Below the pieces are notes generated by a model. It was not told the origin of the DNA. It was given only the letters and a program-made list of their open reading frames with translations, and did no database searches. Shown here piece by piece: positions 26,808 through 36,245 of a stretch of DNA of 64,000 bases. Source of the stretch: Prosthecobacter gellanilyticus (lineage in GTDB: Bacteria > Verrucomicrobiota > Verrucomicrobiia > Verrucomicrobiales > Verrucomicrobiaceae). The stretch is from NCBI RefSeq assembly GCF_007992435.1, contig NZ_BKAG01000028.1:1-64000 (forward strand), written 5' to 3'. Position 1 is the stretch's first letter. Each line of letters starts with the position of its first letter. A program made the translations under genes and the position numbers.

Positions 26808-27769
26808 CCTTTTTCCATCGATGCTGTCTCGCCATGCTTTTGCTGGCGGGAATGAGCGCTTGCAGCAGCATGCCAAAGCTGCCGACGCGCCCTGCCCTGC
26901 ACGAGCAGGACTGGGTCAGCTATGATGGCAAGGTCATGCCTTATCAAAAGTGGCTGCCCGGCACCACCAAACCTCGCGGCGTGGTCATCGCGGTGCATGG
27001 GCTGAGCGGGGCCGCCTCAGACTTCTGGTTCCTCGGCGCCACTTTGCCTAAAGATGGTTATGCCGTGTATGCCTATGACCTTCGCGGCCAGGGGCATGAC
27101 CCCGTCTTGAACCAGCGCGGGGACATCGGCTCATCCGTGCAGTGGCTCCGCGATCTGGAGACCTTCCATCTGCTGGTGCGGAGACAGCACCCCAAGACAC
27201 CCGTGTTTTGGTATGGCGAGAGCCTCGGCAGCCTGATCTGCCTGCACACGGCAGCGAACCGTCTGAATGACCGCCGTGATCCAGATGGCATCATCCTGGC
27301 CTCACCGGTGGCAGGCCTCAAGATGACCGTGTCGCATTTCCGCCGCTGGCTGCTGGACACGACAGCTGCGCTGCTTCCGCGTACCCGCTTCTCCCTGGGT
27401 GATCTTGCCGGGGTGGATGAATCCAAGATCCAGGTGACCAGCACCACCACGCACGGTGGCCAGATGCAGAAGACCGAGCATCACATCAGCTCCTTCAGCG
27501 TGCGCCTGCTGTCGGAAATCGGCGGATTGCTGGATGAGAACCCTGACGCAGCCAAGCGTCTGCGCATGCCCGTGCTCTTCCTGGCCTCGCCGAATGACAT
27601 CCTGAGTTCCCCAGATCAGATCCAGAGACTCTTCAGCCAGATCAAGTCACCCACAAAACGGCTCCTCTGGTATAACCGGAGCTACCATCTGCTTCTTCAT
27701 GACGTGCAGCGCGCGGAGGTCAGTCTCGATCTCTTCCGCTGGCTGGAGAAGACTCGAACCAAGCGCTAA
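26804..27769 (+). CDS. Lipoprotein alpha/beta hydrolase (monoacylglycerol-lipase-like)
   Basis: A 321-residue lipoprotein with the lipid-attachment Cys at residue 20 (LAGMSAC-SS). The hydrolase fold shows the oxyanion strand VVIAVHGLSG, YDLRGQGHD, the nucleophile elbow WYGESLGS, the acid in LASPNDIL and the catalytic His in NRSYHLLLHD. This is the layout of the monoacylglycerol lipase/lysophospholipase group (Hydrolase_4). It is probably tethered in the periplasm or outer membrane. It overlaps the M14 peptidase gene by ATGA, so both belong to the PSD1-DUF1501 transcription unit. Confidence 0.87.
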   Translation: MTFFHRCCLAMLLLAGMSACSSMPKLPTRPALHEQDWVSYDGKVMPYQKWLPGTTKPRGVVIAVHGLSGAASDFWFLGATLPKDGYAVYAYDLRGQGHDPVLNQRGDIGSSVQWLRDLETFHLLVRRQHPKTPVFWYGESLGSLICLHTAANRLNDRRDPDGIILASPVAGLKMTVSHFRRWLLDTTAALLPRTRFSLGDLAGVDESKIQVTSTTTHGGQMQKTEHHISSFSVRLLSEIGGLLDENPDAAKRLRMPVLFLASPNDILSSPDQIQRLFSQIKSPTKRLLWYNRSYHLLLHDVQRAEVSLDLFRWLEKTRTKR

Positions 27770-27952
27770 GGAAACACGGAACGAATCCGAAAGCCCTCGA
27801 TGGGCCAGGTCTTCTGCCTGGGACATCTGTGCCCTCAGCGTTATCTGCGGTTAACCAATCAGTGCTTCCCCAAAGGTTGGTCCCAGCAAGAGACATGAGG
27901 CTTCCTGCGCTCTGACGACAAGATTTCCCGCTTCGGCCCGTAGGTTCAACCT

Positions 27953-30154
27953 GTGACGAATCTTTACACTGTGGTCTCAGCCGCGTTGCTTTGCCTTGGC
28001 CTGCCCGCCTTGGCCGTGGAAGCTCCGCGCTCACTGAACTTCGCCAATGACATCATGCCGATCCTCACCAAGGGCGGATGCAATGGCGGTGGCTGTCATG
28101 GGAAGGCGAGCGGACAGAATGGCTTCAAGCTCTCGCTGCTCGGCTTTGAACCGCAGGAGGACTATGAGCACATCGTGAAAGAAGCCCGCGGTCGTCGTGT
28201 GTTTCCAGCAGCTCCCGAAATGAGCCTGCTGCTGACGAAAGGCGCGGCACAACTCCCCCATGGCGGTGGCAAGAAGCTGGACGTGAAGTCCGAGGACTAC
28301 GCAGACCTCGTTCGCTGGATTCGCGAAGGCATGCCCTATGGCAAGGACACCGATCCCAAGATGGAGCGCATCACAGTGGAGCCGGCCATTTTGACCATGC
28401 CGCTGAAAGGCAACGCCCAGCTAAAGGTCACTGCTCATTACAACGATGGATCGATCCGCGACGTCACCAAGCGCGCTCTTTACGAGCCGAATGAGAAGGC
28501 CATGGCCGAGACCTCCGAAACTGGTGGAGTGAAGCTCTTTGATCTGCCGGGTGATGTGGCCGTGATGATTCGCTATCAGGGCAAGGTCACCACCTTCCGC
28601 GCCACCGTGCCGCTGGGTGCGCCCGTGGAGAAGCTGCCTGCCGCGAAGAACTACATTGATGAGCTCGTGTTTGCGAAGCTGAAGACCATCGGAGTTCCGC
28701 CTTCTGAGATCAGTGATGACGGCACCTTCCTCCGTCGTGTGACCTTGGACATCACCGGCCGTCTGCCGACAGCCGAGGAGATGAAGGAATTCCTGGCCTC
28801 GCAGGAGGCAGAGAAGCGCGCGCAGTTGATCGACCGCCTGCTCGACAGTCCGGAATATGCGGAATTCTTCGCCAATAAATGGAACGCGCTTCTGCGCAAT
28901 CAGCGCACGCAGCCGACTTATGCCAGGGGCAGCTATCTCTTCTCGTCATGGATTCGCGACAGCATCGCGGACAACAAACCTTTTGATCAATTTGCCCGCG
29001 AGGTCGTGGCCGCCTCCGGCAGCCTGGACCAGCATCCACCAGTGGCGTGGTATCGCCAGGTGAAGGAGGCGAAGACACAGATGGAGGATGTGGCGCAACT
29101 CTTCCTCGGCACGCGCATGCAGTGCGCTCAGTGCCACCATCATCCCTTCGAAAAATGGAGCCAGCAGGACTACTATGGCTTCGCCGCCTTCTTTGCCAAC
29201 GTCAGCCGCAAGAACGCCACCGCGAAGGATGAGGAGATCATCTTCAACAAGCGCGGCACCGCGCAGATGACGAACATCCGCACCAAGCAGCCCGTGATGC
29301 CGACGAGCCTGGGCAGCGAACCCGTGAAGCTGCGCCCCGAGCAGGACCCGCGTCTGGTACTGGCCGAGTGGATGAGCAAAAAAGACAATCCCTTCTTCGC
29401 GCACACCTTGGTGAATCGTTACTGGAAGCACTTCTTCAATCGCGGCTTGGTCGAGCCTGAGGACGACATGCGCGAAACGAATCCGCCGGTGAACCCTGAG
29501 CTGCTGAATGCCATGGCCGCGGAGTTCGTGAAGAGCGGTTATGATCTGAAGGCGCTGGTGCGCAGCATTGTGAACAGCACCACGTATCAACTCAGCGCCG
29601 TGCCGAACGCGCACAATGCGAAGGATCGCCAAAACTTCAGCCGCTACTATCCAAAGCGCCTGCACGCCGAGGTGCTCTATGATGCCGTGAACCGCCTGCT
29701 GGATGTGGAGAGCACCTTTGCCGGTCAGGCTCCAGGCACACGCGCCGTGGCCCTGCCGGACAACAGCTACAACCAGAGCAACTACTTCCTCACCGTCTTC
29801 GGACGGCCGGACTCATCATCAGCCTGCGAGTGCGAGCGCACTCAGGAGGCCAGCCTCGCGCAGAGCCTCCATCTGCTGAATGCCTCGGACATCCAAACAC
29901 AGCTCACACGCAAGGATGGTCGCGCCGAGCGCATGGCAAAAGATTCCAGCCCGGATGAGGACAAGGTCACCGACATGTATCACATCGCCCTGAGCCGTGA
30001 TCCGAACGTTGAAGAGATGAAGCTGGCGCAAGGGCATGTGGCCAAGAAGATGTCTGGCAAGACAGGCGACGCCGCGCTGCAGACGAAGAAGGAAGCCTTT
30101 GAGGACATCCTCTGGGCGCTGCTGAACACAAAGGAGTTCTTGTTTAATCATTGA
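27953..30154 (+). CDS. DUF1549/DUF1553 (PSD1-type) exported protein with Ig-like domain
   Basis: A 733-residue secreted protein starting at GTG 27953; the signal peptide covers about 1-22. It opens with a cytochrome-like region (GGCNGGGCHGKASGQNGF), then a bacterial Ig-like (Big_2 type) segment near 140-215 (AHYNDGSIRDVTKRA). DUF1549 with ITGRLPTAEEM and CAQCHHHPFEKW and DUF1553 with LVNRYWKHFFNRGLVEPEDD follow. It is shorter than the PSD1 protein at 20825 and lacks the LamG insert. The next gene follows directly with no gap, a frequent arrangement of these families. Confidence 0.92.
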   Translation: MTNLYTVVSAALLCLGLPALAVEAPRSLNFANDIMPILTKGGCNGGGCHGKASGQNGFKLSLLGFEPQEDYEHIVKEARGRRVFPAAPEMSLLLTKGAAQLPHGGGKKLDVKSEDYADLVRWIREGMPYGKDTDPKMERITVEPAILTMPLKGNAQLKVTAHYNDGSIRDVTKRALYEPNEKAMAETSETGGVKLFDLPGDVAVMIRYQGKVTTFRATVPLGAPVEKLPAAKNYIDELVFAKLKTIGVPPSEISDDGTFLRRVTLDITGRLPTAEEMKEFLASQEAEKRAQLIDRLLDSPEYAEFFANKWNALLRNQRTQPTYARGSYLFSSWIRDSIADNKPFDQFAREVVAASGSLDQHPPVAWYRQVKEAKTQMEDVAQLFLGTRMQCAQCHHHPFEKWSQQDYYGFAAFFANVSRKNATAKDEEIIFNKRGTAQMTNIRTKQPVMPTSLGSEPVKLRPEQDPRLVLAEWMSKKDNPFFAHTLVNRYWKHFFNRGLVEPEDDMRETNPPVNPELLNAMAAEFVKSGYDLKALVRSIVNSTTYQLSAVPNAHNAKDRQNFSRYYPKRLHAEVLYDAVNRLLDVESTFAGQAPGTRAVALPDNSYNQSNYFLTVFGRPDSSSACECERTQEASLAQSLHLLNASDIQTQLTRKDGRAERMAKDSSPDEDKVTDMYHIALSRDPNVEEMKLAQGHVAKKMSGKTGDAALQTKKEAFEDILWALLNTKEFLFNH

Positions 30155-30160
30155 GTGATC

Positions 30161-32485
30161 ATGCGGTCATCAAACACACTGGCATTGGGGTGGAGTCGGA
30201 ACTCATTGGGACTTCTCAGAGCTCCAGAGGACTGGAGCTCTGCAGGACGCTGCCGCGCCTTCCTGGTGCTAGGTTTGCTCATGATGTCTTGTTATTCGGT
30301 GATAGGTCAGGTCGTGGCACCTGTGCCCTCACCGACAATCTCGGCAGTTTCACCGCTGGGTGGAAAGCCAGGGGCGATGGTGGAGTTTACCTTCAAGGGT
30401 GCGGAACTTGACGAGGCAAAGTCGGTTCTGCTGAGCAGTCTCTCCGGCGGTAAGTCGATGACCATTCCAGTAAAGCAGGTGCCGGCCAAGAAGGGAGTGC
30501 TGGCGGCGCAACTCCCAGCCGATGCCGCTCCCGGCCTCTATGACATCCGGCTGGTGGCACGCTTTGGAGTTTCGAATCCACGCGTGTTTCAGATCAGTGC
30601 CGCAGATGTGGTGGAGTCGCCAGGGACTAACACGAAGTCTGACAAGGCGGTGGCGGTAACGGCCGCTTCCGTGATCCAAGGCACATTCAAAGCAGCGGTA
30701 CCACACTGGTTCAGTTTTGATGGCAGGAAGGACCAGCGGCTGATCGGCAGCTTCACGGGCAGCGGCTTTGATGTTCGCACTTCTTTAGTGGGTGGCATCT
30801 ATGATGCGAGCGGACGTGAGCTTGCGCGCATGCGTGACGGGCTGGTGGATGTGAAGTTCCCTGCCGATGGCACCTACAAGATCAAGGTTCACGATCTCAT
30901 GTTCGCGACGGGTGATGACTATGGATACCGGCTCACACTAACCACGGGACCCGTCGTATGGGCCAAGGGCAAGGATGAGGTTTATGGATGGAACCTCCCT
31001 GGCGGTCAGGTGGTGAGTGGACTGCGCGTGAACCGCGGCCAGCCGCTGGAGCATCTGAAAGTGGATGCAGCGACGATGACAAAGCTGGTCACGGCGAGTC
31101 CGCTGAAGGTTTTCACGTTGCCTGAGAACATGGAAGCGGCCAGCAAGGAAGGTGTGACACCGATCGCGGTCGGACAGACGATCAGTGGATGGTTTCCCGC
31201 GAATGGAGCCGCCAAGGTATTTGAGCTTAACTTCAAAGCAGGTGACCGGATCAATCTTGAAGTGACCTCACAGCAACTTGGCTTTACCACCGATCCTAAC
31301 TTGCTGGTGGAAAACGTGAAGGGCGAGACCGTGACCGCGCAAGGAGAGGTCAATGATCTGGCGGGGCTCGTGCCTGCGCCGAGCACGCGCATCTTGTCTC
31401 TAGATCCGACATATGCCTATGACTCGAAAGCGGACGGCGTGTTTCGCATCTCCGTGAGCGATCCTTCGAACGCGGCGAATGGGCGTCGATATCCTTTCCA
31501 GCTCTGCATTCGCAAGACTGGAGAACCGGCTCTTGATGGAGCGGTAGCCGTGAATGCAAAGCTGCCACCTGCAGCAGCCATCGGACCTCATGAGATCCCG
31601 AGTGCGAATCTGTGGCGCGGCGGGATTCTGGCCCTGGAAGTCTATCTGCCGAACCGCACAGGCATGAACGTGGCCACGGAAGTGCCGATCGGCAATCTCC
31701 CGGTAGGCGTGACAAGCCTCGGCGGCTTTGTGGCTAAGGGCCAGAGCCTGGGCCACATCGCGCTTCGCGCTAGTGCGGATGCCCCAGCAGGTGCGGCGGC
31801 GCTTTCAGGCATCTCCAGTACAGCATCGTTGGTTTGGCCCGTGAAGGACACCGGACGTGAGACGATGCACGTGCGCATGGCGGGTGCGCCGGTGATCGGT
31901 GTGGTGCCGGATACTGCGCCTGCGACGCTTGAAGCAGCGTTGCCAAATCCTGTGGAAGTCGCAGTGGACGGCAAGGTGGACGTGCCGCTGAAGGTCACTC
32001 GTCAAAGCAACTGCACGGACGCCATCAAGCTGAAGGCCCTGGGTTTGACGGATCCCGCGAAGGCCCCGGAGGTGACGATTGCGGCGAAAGCAAATGAGGG
32101 GAAGCTCAGTCTGGATCTAAAGACGCTGAAACTACTGCCGGGTGAGTATGGAGTGCTTTTGCAGGGACCCGTGAAGGTGGTGTTTCAGCGGAAAGCAGAA
32201 GACATCGCGGCAGCTCAGAGCACCGCAAAAAGAGCCGCTGAAGCACAAGCCGCGGCAAAGAAGGCATTGGACGAGGCCAAAGTTTTGAAGCCAGAAGATG
32301 AGGCTGGCAAGACAGCGCAAGAAGCGAAGATCAAGGAACTGACAGCGGCACTGACGAAGACCGACAAGGCCAAGGCAGATGCGGACAAAGCCGCGAAGGA
32401 ACTGGTGACCAAGAATCCGGCGAAGGACGCGACGTTCATCGTGTATTCGACGCCGATTCGTCTGAAGGTGGTGGCGAAGAAATGA
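30161..32485 (+). CDS. Exported protein with IPT/Ig-like and pre-peptidase-like domains
   Basis: About 774 residues from the ATG at 30161 (a GTG at 30155 is also possible). A hydrophobic signal-like stretch (FLVLGLLMMSCYSVIGQ) lies about 35 residues inside the ORF, which is odd. The DNA before it contains a 10-bp hairpin, so the true start may be further down, at GTG 30266 for example. The mature part begins with an IPT/TIG-like fold (SPLGGKPGAMVEFTFKG), followed by two PPC-like beta domains. Near the C-terminus is an Ala/Lys-rich coiled coil (about 680-755). It follows the PSD1 gene directly and is probably its periplasmic or surface partner. Confidence 0.78.
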   Translation: MRSSNTLALGWSRNSLGLLRAPEDWSSAGRCRAFLVLGLLMMSCYSVIGQVVAPVPSPTISAVSPLGGKPGAMVEFTFKGAELDEAKSVLLSSLSGGKSMTIPVKQVPAKKGVLAAQLPADAAPGLYDIRLVARFGVSNPRVFQISAADVVESPGTNTKSDKAVAVTAASVIQGTFKAAVPHWFSFDGRKDQRLIGSFTGSGFDVRTSLVGGIYDASGRELARMRDGLVDVKFPADGTYKIKVHDLMFATGDDYGYRLTLTTGPVVWAKGKDEVYGWNLPGGQVVSGLRVNRGQPLEHLKVDAATMTKLVTASPLKVFTLPENMEAASKEGVTPIAVGQTISGWFPANGAAKVFELNFKAGDRINLEVTSQQLGFTTDPNLLVENVKGETVTAQGEVNDLAGLVPAPSTRILSLDPTYAYDSKADGVFRISVSDPSNAANGRRYPFQLCIRKTGEPALDGAVAVNAKLPPAAAIGPHEIPSANLWRGGILALEVYLPNRTGMNVATEVPIGNLPVGVTSLGGFVAKGQSLGHIALRASADAPAGAAALSGISSTASLVWPVKDTGRETMHVRMAGAPVIGVVPDTAPATLEAALPNPVEVAVDGKVDVPLKVTRQSNCTDAIKLKALGLTDPAKAPEVTIAAKANEGKLSLDLKTLKLLPGEYGVLLQGPVKVVFQRKAEDIAAAQSTAKRAAEAQAAAKKALDEAKVLKPEDEAGKTAQEAKIKELTAALTKTDKAKADADKAAKELVTKNPAKDATFIVYSTPIRLKVVAKK
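30218..30241. repeat. 10-bp-stem hairpin at the gene junction
   Basis: AGAGCTCCAG-AGGA-CTGGAGCTCT is a perfect 10-bp stem with a 4-nt loop, lying in the doubtful 5' part of the 30161 gene. The surrounding sequence is low in coding quality and may be an interspersed repeat. Confidence 0.7.
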
Positions 32486-32494
32486 GCCCGTCTG

Positions 32495-33385
32495 TCACAA
32501 CTCAGCCGCGACCTTCTTCAAAGCATTCACAAGAGCCAAGGTGACAGCGGAAGCATGACCACGCTGCCAGAGGACGAAGAAGTCCCATCGCGCTTTGGCA
32601 TCACTGATAGGAACGAAGGTAACTCCGGGATGGGATGACTTGGCGAAATAGGCGGGCAGCAATGTCACGGCAGACTCCGAAACGACTTGCGAGAGCACGT
32701 TGGCCAGACCGTCGACGATCACAATGAACCTAGGCTTGAACGCTGCCGTCTTGCACAGCGCAGTCACCCAGCGATTGCGTCCCGGGACTTGCTCCTCATC
32801 GACACCGATGAAGTCACGGCCTTTGAGGTCTTTGAGAGTGATGCTCTTCTTCAATGCCAGCGGGTCGCTGTCCGCCAAGGCCACGCAGACACCGAGCGAG
32901 CAGAGTTTGAGACTGTGAAACTCCTTGGCGGCGAGAGTTCCCTCCTGCCCGATCAATGCCACGTCTAGTTCACCGGCCCGGAGTGCATCAATCTGCTCAC
33001 GTGGTGACATATCGTGCAGTTTCAGGCGCGCCTTGGGCTGGGACTTGCGCAGTTGCGCGAGCGCCGGAGTGAGGAAGCTCTGGGCAGCGGAGCCGAGGTA
33101 GCCCACACGCAGCTCGGCTCGATCACCACGCGCCTGGCACCGCAGGTCTGCCAGGGCGCTGTCGTAGCTGGCGATGACCGGGCTCATGGCCTTCGCCACG
33201 GCATGGCCCAGGCCCGTGGGCTTCACGCCGCTGGTCTCGCGCTCCAGCAGACGTCCGCCCAGTTCATCCTCCAGCGCCTTCATCTGCCGGCTCAGCGCAG
33301 GCTGGGTGATGCGCAGCCGCACCGAGGCACGGTTGACACTGCCTTCTTCGATGACGGTAAGCAGAGCGCGGATGCGGTCGATCAT
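32495..33385 (-). CDS. LysR-family transcriptional regulator
   Basis: A 296-residue regulator. The N-terminal winged HTH (about 1-60) reads IRALLTVIEEGSVNRASVRL then ITQPALSRQMKALEDELGG. The effector-binding domain covers about 90-290. The start at 33385 gives the normal LysR N-terminus; the frame is open 9 codons further up. It is divergent from the PNPOx-family gene at 33485, the classical LysR arrangement. The 99-bp gap and start region contain ATGCC and GGCAT 19 bp apart (33384-33412), a possible T-N11-A-type binding site. Confidence 0.92.
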   Translation of the reverse strand: MIDRIRALLTVIEEGSVNRASVRLRITQPALSRQMKALEDELGGRLLERETSGVKPTGLGHAVAKAMSPVIASYDSALADLRCQARGDRAELRVGYLGSAAQSFLTPALAQLRKSQPKARLKLHDMSPREQIDALRAGELDVALIGQEGTLAAKEFHSLKLCSLGVCVALADSDPLALKKSITLKDLKGRDFIGVDEEQVPGRNRWVTALCKTAAFKPRFIVIVDGLANVLSQVVSESAVTLLPAYFAKSSHPGVTFVPISDAKARWDFFVLWQRGHASAVTLALVNALKKVAAEL

Positions 33386-33484
33386 GCCATGCACGTTATG
33401 TTCAAACGGCATACCCGCAAGGCCGAACTGGCATTACCCAGGCGCGCTCTGGGCAGCGATGAATCGTCCAACCCACTCCACACC

Positions 33485-34084
33485 ATGGCTCACAAATTCC
33501 TCGACCTCTCTTTCACGCCCCAGGTGTTGGGCGCACAGCAGCACTACTACGGCCGTGCACAGGCACTGCCTCCGGCTCAGCAGGATGATCCACTCGGTCC
33601 CGAGGAGATGGCCTTCATCGAGTCACGTGACAGCTTTTACATGAGCAGCGTGAACCAGAATGGATGGCCCTACATGCAGCATCGCGGAGGGCCTGAAGGC
33701 TTTTGCAAAGTGACAGGTCCAAATGAACTGGTGTTTGCTGATTACAAAGGCAACCGGCAGATGCTCAGCACGGGTAATGTGGCCTCCAATGATCGCGTCT
33801 GCCTCTTCATGATGGACTATCCGAACCGCACGCGGCTGAAACTGCTGGGCCACGCCGAGGTGCTGGATGCGCGTGAACACCCTGAACTCGTTCAGCAAGT
33901 CACCACGCCGGATCTGGCGAAGATCACGGAGCGGCTGTTCAGAATCCGCGTGGTGGCCTTTGACTGGAACTGTCCCAAATACATCACACCCCGCTTCACA
34001 GCCGCAGAGATCCATGCGGCTGTGGCACCGCTCAAAGCGCGCATTGCCGAACTCGAATCTCAACTTAAGATCCAACCCTCATGA
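33485..34084 (+). CDS. Pyridoxamine 5'-phosphate oxidase-family FMN-binding protein
   Basis: A 199-residue split-barrel flavoprotein. Segments include [37 protein letters not shown] and [20 protein letters not shown], the usual FMN-binding core of PNPOx-like proteins. The C-terminus ([14 protein letters not shown]) ends in a short helical tail. Relatives act as flavin reductases or detoxifying oxidoreductases; the exact reaction is unknown. The real start is 33485, since the long upstream frame is antisense to the LysR gene. It overlaps the DUF1348 gene by 4 bp and is probably controlled by the divergent LysR. Confidence 0.88.
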   Translation: MAHKFLDLSFTPQVLGAQQHYYGRAQALPPAQQDDPLGPEEMAFIESRDSFYMSSVNQNGWPYMQHRGGPEGFCKVTGPNELVFADYKGNRQMLSTGNVASNDRVCLFMMDYPNRTRLKLLGHAEVLDAREHPELVQQVTTPDLAKITERLFRIRVVAFDWNCPKYITPRFTAAEIHAAVAPLKARIAELESQLKIQPS

Positions 34085-34506
34085 ACCCTCGCCCACCCCT
34101 CCCGCCTTTTACCGAAGAGACGGCCAGACAAAAAGTGCAGATGGCGGAAGATGCCTGGAACAGCCGCGATCCAGAGCGCGTCTCGCTGGCCTACACACCA
34201 GACACCGAATGGCGTAATCGCGATGTGTTTCTCAATGGTCGCGCGGAGGTGGTGGAGTTCCTCAGCGCCAAGTGGAAGAAGGAGAATGACTACCGTTTAA
34301 AGAAGACGCTCTGGGCCTTCACGGGAAATCGCATCGCCGTGCGTTTTGAATACGAGTGGCATGACGATGCCGGCCAGTGGTGGCGCAGTCACGGGAATGA
34401 GAACTGGGAGTTCGATGAGCACGGTTACATGGCCAAGCGCTATGCCAGCATCAATGACCAGCGGATCAATGAGACTGACCGGAAGTTTCGTTGGGAGAGG
34501 AAGTGA
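34081..34506 (+). CDS. DUF1348/SnoaL-like (NTF2 fold) protein
   Basis: A 141-residue small protein with the NTF2-like fold of the DUF1348 family: [33 protein letters not shown] and [21 protein letters not shown] are characteristic. There is no signal peptide. It starts inside the stop of the PNPOx gene (ATGA), so the two are translationally coupled. DUF1348 proteins often lie next to LysR regulators and flavin enzymes; function unknown. Confidence 0.9.
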   Translation: MNPRPPLPPFTEETARQKVQMAEDAWNSRDPERVSLAYTPDTEWRNRDVFLNGRAEVVEFLSAKWKKENDYRLKKTLWAFTGNRIAVRFEYEWHDDAGQWWRSHGNENWEFDEHGYMAKRYASINDQRINETDRKFRWERK

Positions 34507-34577
34507 GATCCCTCGACGGGAATGAGGCGCCCGCCGGCTTGTGATAGACGAGGGTCTCCATCTCGTTCCTTGGGATC

Positions 34578-36230
34578 ATGCGTTTCCTTGCTCTGCTTTT
34601 TCTCGGCTGTTCGTTCGCTCTGTCCACTCACGCCGCCACTCCGCCAAATGTGGTTTTCATCATGGCGGATGATCTGGGGTATTCGGACCTGGGCTGCTAT
34701 GGAGGGGAGATCGCGACCCCGAATCTGGACGGGCTGGCGAAGGAGGGGCTGCGCTTCACCCAGTTTTATAACACCGCCCGCTGCTGGCCGAGCCGGAGCG
34801 CGCTGATGAGCGGCTTTTATGCGCAGCAGATCCATCGGGATGCACTGCCCGAACTCGGTGGCGGTGGCCAGGGCGTGCGCCAGAAGTGGGCGCGCCTGCT
34901 GCCAGACTTTCTGAAGCCAGCGGGATATCGCAGCTATCACAGCGGCAAATGGCACATCGACGGGCCAGTGCTGGCGGGTGGCTTCGACCGGTCGCTGGAC
35001 ATGAAGAACCAGGGGAACTTTTTCACCTCCGCAGGCAATAGCATTGATGACGTGCCCGTGAAGGTGCCTGCGGATGAAAAAGGCTACTATGCAACCATCG
35101 CGACAGCAGACCATGCCATCGAGTGCCTGCAGGACCACGCGAAGAATCACAGCGGCAAGCCCTTCTTCCACTACATCGCCTTCATCGCACCACACTTCCC
35201 GCTGCATGCGCTGCCTGAGGACATCGCGAAGTATCGTGACAAGTATCTGGCGGGCTGGGAGGCCATGCGCGAGGCGCGTTATGCCCGGCAAAAGGAGATG
35301 GGCCTGACCAACACAGAGCTTTCGAAGCTGGAGGAGAAGGTGGGACCGCCCTATGACTTCCCTGAGGCCATCGAGAAACTGGGCCCGGGTGAGGTGAACC
35401 GTCCCCTGCCCTGGGCGAGCCTCACCGATGAGCAGAGGCGCTTCCAGGCCACGAAGATGGCCATTCATGCAGCGATGGTGGATCGCATGGACCAGGAGAT
35501 CGGCCGCGTGCTGGCGCAGCTCAAGAGCATGGACGCCTATGAGAACACCCTCATCTGCTTTGCCTCTGACAACGGGGCCAGTGCAGAGATCATGGTGCGC
35601 AATGGCGGGCATGATCCAAAAGCGGAGCCGGGCAGCGCGGCGACATATCTGTGCCTGGGCCCAGGTTTCTCCAGTGCCTGCAACACGCCACACCGTCGTC
35701 ACAAGACCTGGGTGCATGAGGGGGGCATCAGCACACCCTTCATCGTTCATTGGCCTGCGGGCATCTCAGCAAAGGGCGAGCTTCGGCATACGCCTGCGCA
35801 TGTAATCGACTTCGTCCCGACCGTGCTGGATCTGGCGAAGATCGAGAAGCCGAAAGCGTGGGAGGGCGAGGCCATCCCGGAAGCACCAGGAAAGAGCCTG
35901 GTGCCAGCTTTTATCAAGGATGAGACGATCACCCGAGACAGCCTGTGGTGGCTGCATGAGGGCAATCGCGCGATCCGCATCGGCGACTGGAAGCTCGTAG
36001 CGGCAAAGGATGATGCCTGGTCGCTCTACGATCTGAAGACAGATCGCGCCGAGCAGCATGATCTGGCGAAGAAGATGCCGGACAAGGTCGAAGAGCTCGC
36101 CGCGGCCTGGCAGGAGAAGACCGGGGCTTTCACCATGCTGGCAAGACAGACGCAGGCAGACCAGCCTGTGTCGAAAGCGAAGGGCAAGGCCCAGGGCAAA
36201 GGTAAAGGCAAAGGAAAGAAGAAGGATTGA
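34578..36230 (+). CDS. Secreted type I sulfatase (arylsulfatase family)
   Basis: A 550-residue periplasmic or secreted sulfatase with a signal peptide at about 1-20. The metal-site Asp31-Asp32 lies in MADDLGYSDLGCYGG. The formylglycine signature is CWPSRSALMSG, where Cys69 is the residue oxidised by the formylglycine-generating enzyme. HSGKWH and FASDNGA complete the active site. The last 20 residues are an unusual Lys/Gly tract (KGKAQGKGKGKGKKKD). Likely substrates are sulfated glycans, common for this phylum. It converges on the beta-helix gene, 15 bp away. Confidence 0.93.
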   Translation: MRFLALLFLGCSFALSTHAATPPNVVFIMADDLGYSDLGCYGGEIATPNLDGLAKEGLRFTQFYNTARCWPSRSALMSGFYAQQIHRDALPELGGGGQGVRQKWARLLPDFLKPAGYRSYHSGKWHIDGPVLAGGFDRSLDMKNQGNFFTSAGNSIDDVPVKVPADEKGYYATIATADHAIECLQDHAKNHSGKPFFHYIAFIAPHFPLHALPEDIAKYRDKYLAGWEAMREARYARQKEMGLTNTELSKLEEKVGPPYDFPEAIEKLGPGEVNRPLPWASLTDEQRRFQATKMAIHAAMVDRMDQEIGRVLAQLKSMDAYENTLICFASDNGASAEIMVRNGGHDPKAEPGSAATYLCLGPGFSSACNTPHRRHKTWVHEGGISTPFIVHWPAGISAKGELRHTPAHVIDFVPTVLDLAKIEKPKAWEGEAIPEAPGKSLVPAFIKDETITRDSLWWLHEGNRAIRIGDWKLVAAKDDAWSLYDLKTDRAEQHDLAKKMPDKVEELAAAWQEKTGAFTMLARQTQADQPVSKAKGKAQGKGKGKGKKKD

Positions 36231-36245
36231 GAGCTGACGAAGCCA

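Noticed and set aside
27830-27860. Phrase TATCTGCGGTT shared by the gap near 27.8 kb and the first bases of the window
   Set aside because: An 11-bp match in two intergenic places is too short to claim a repeat family from this window alone.
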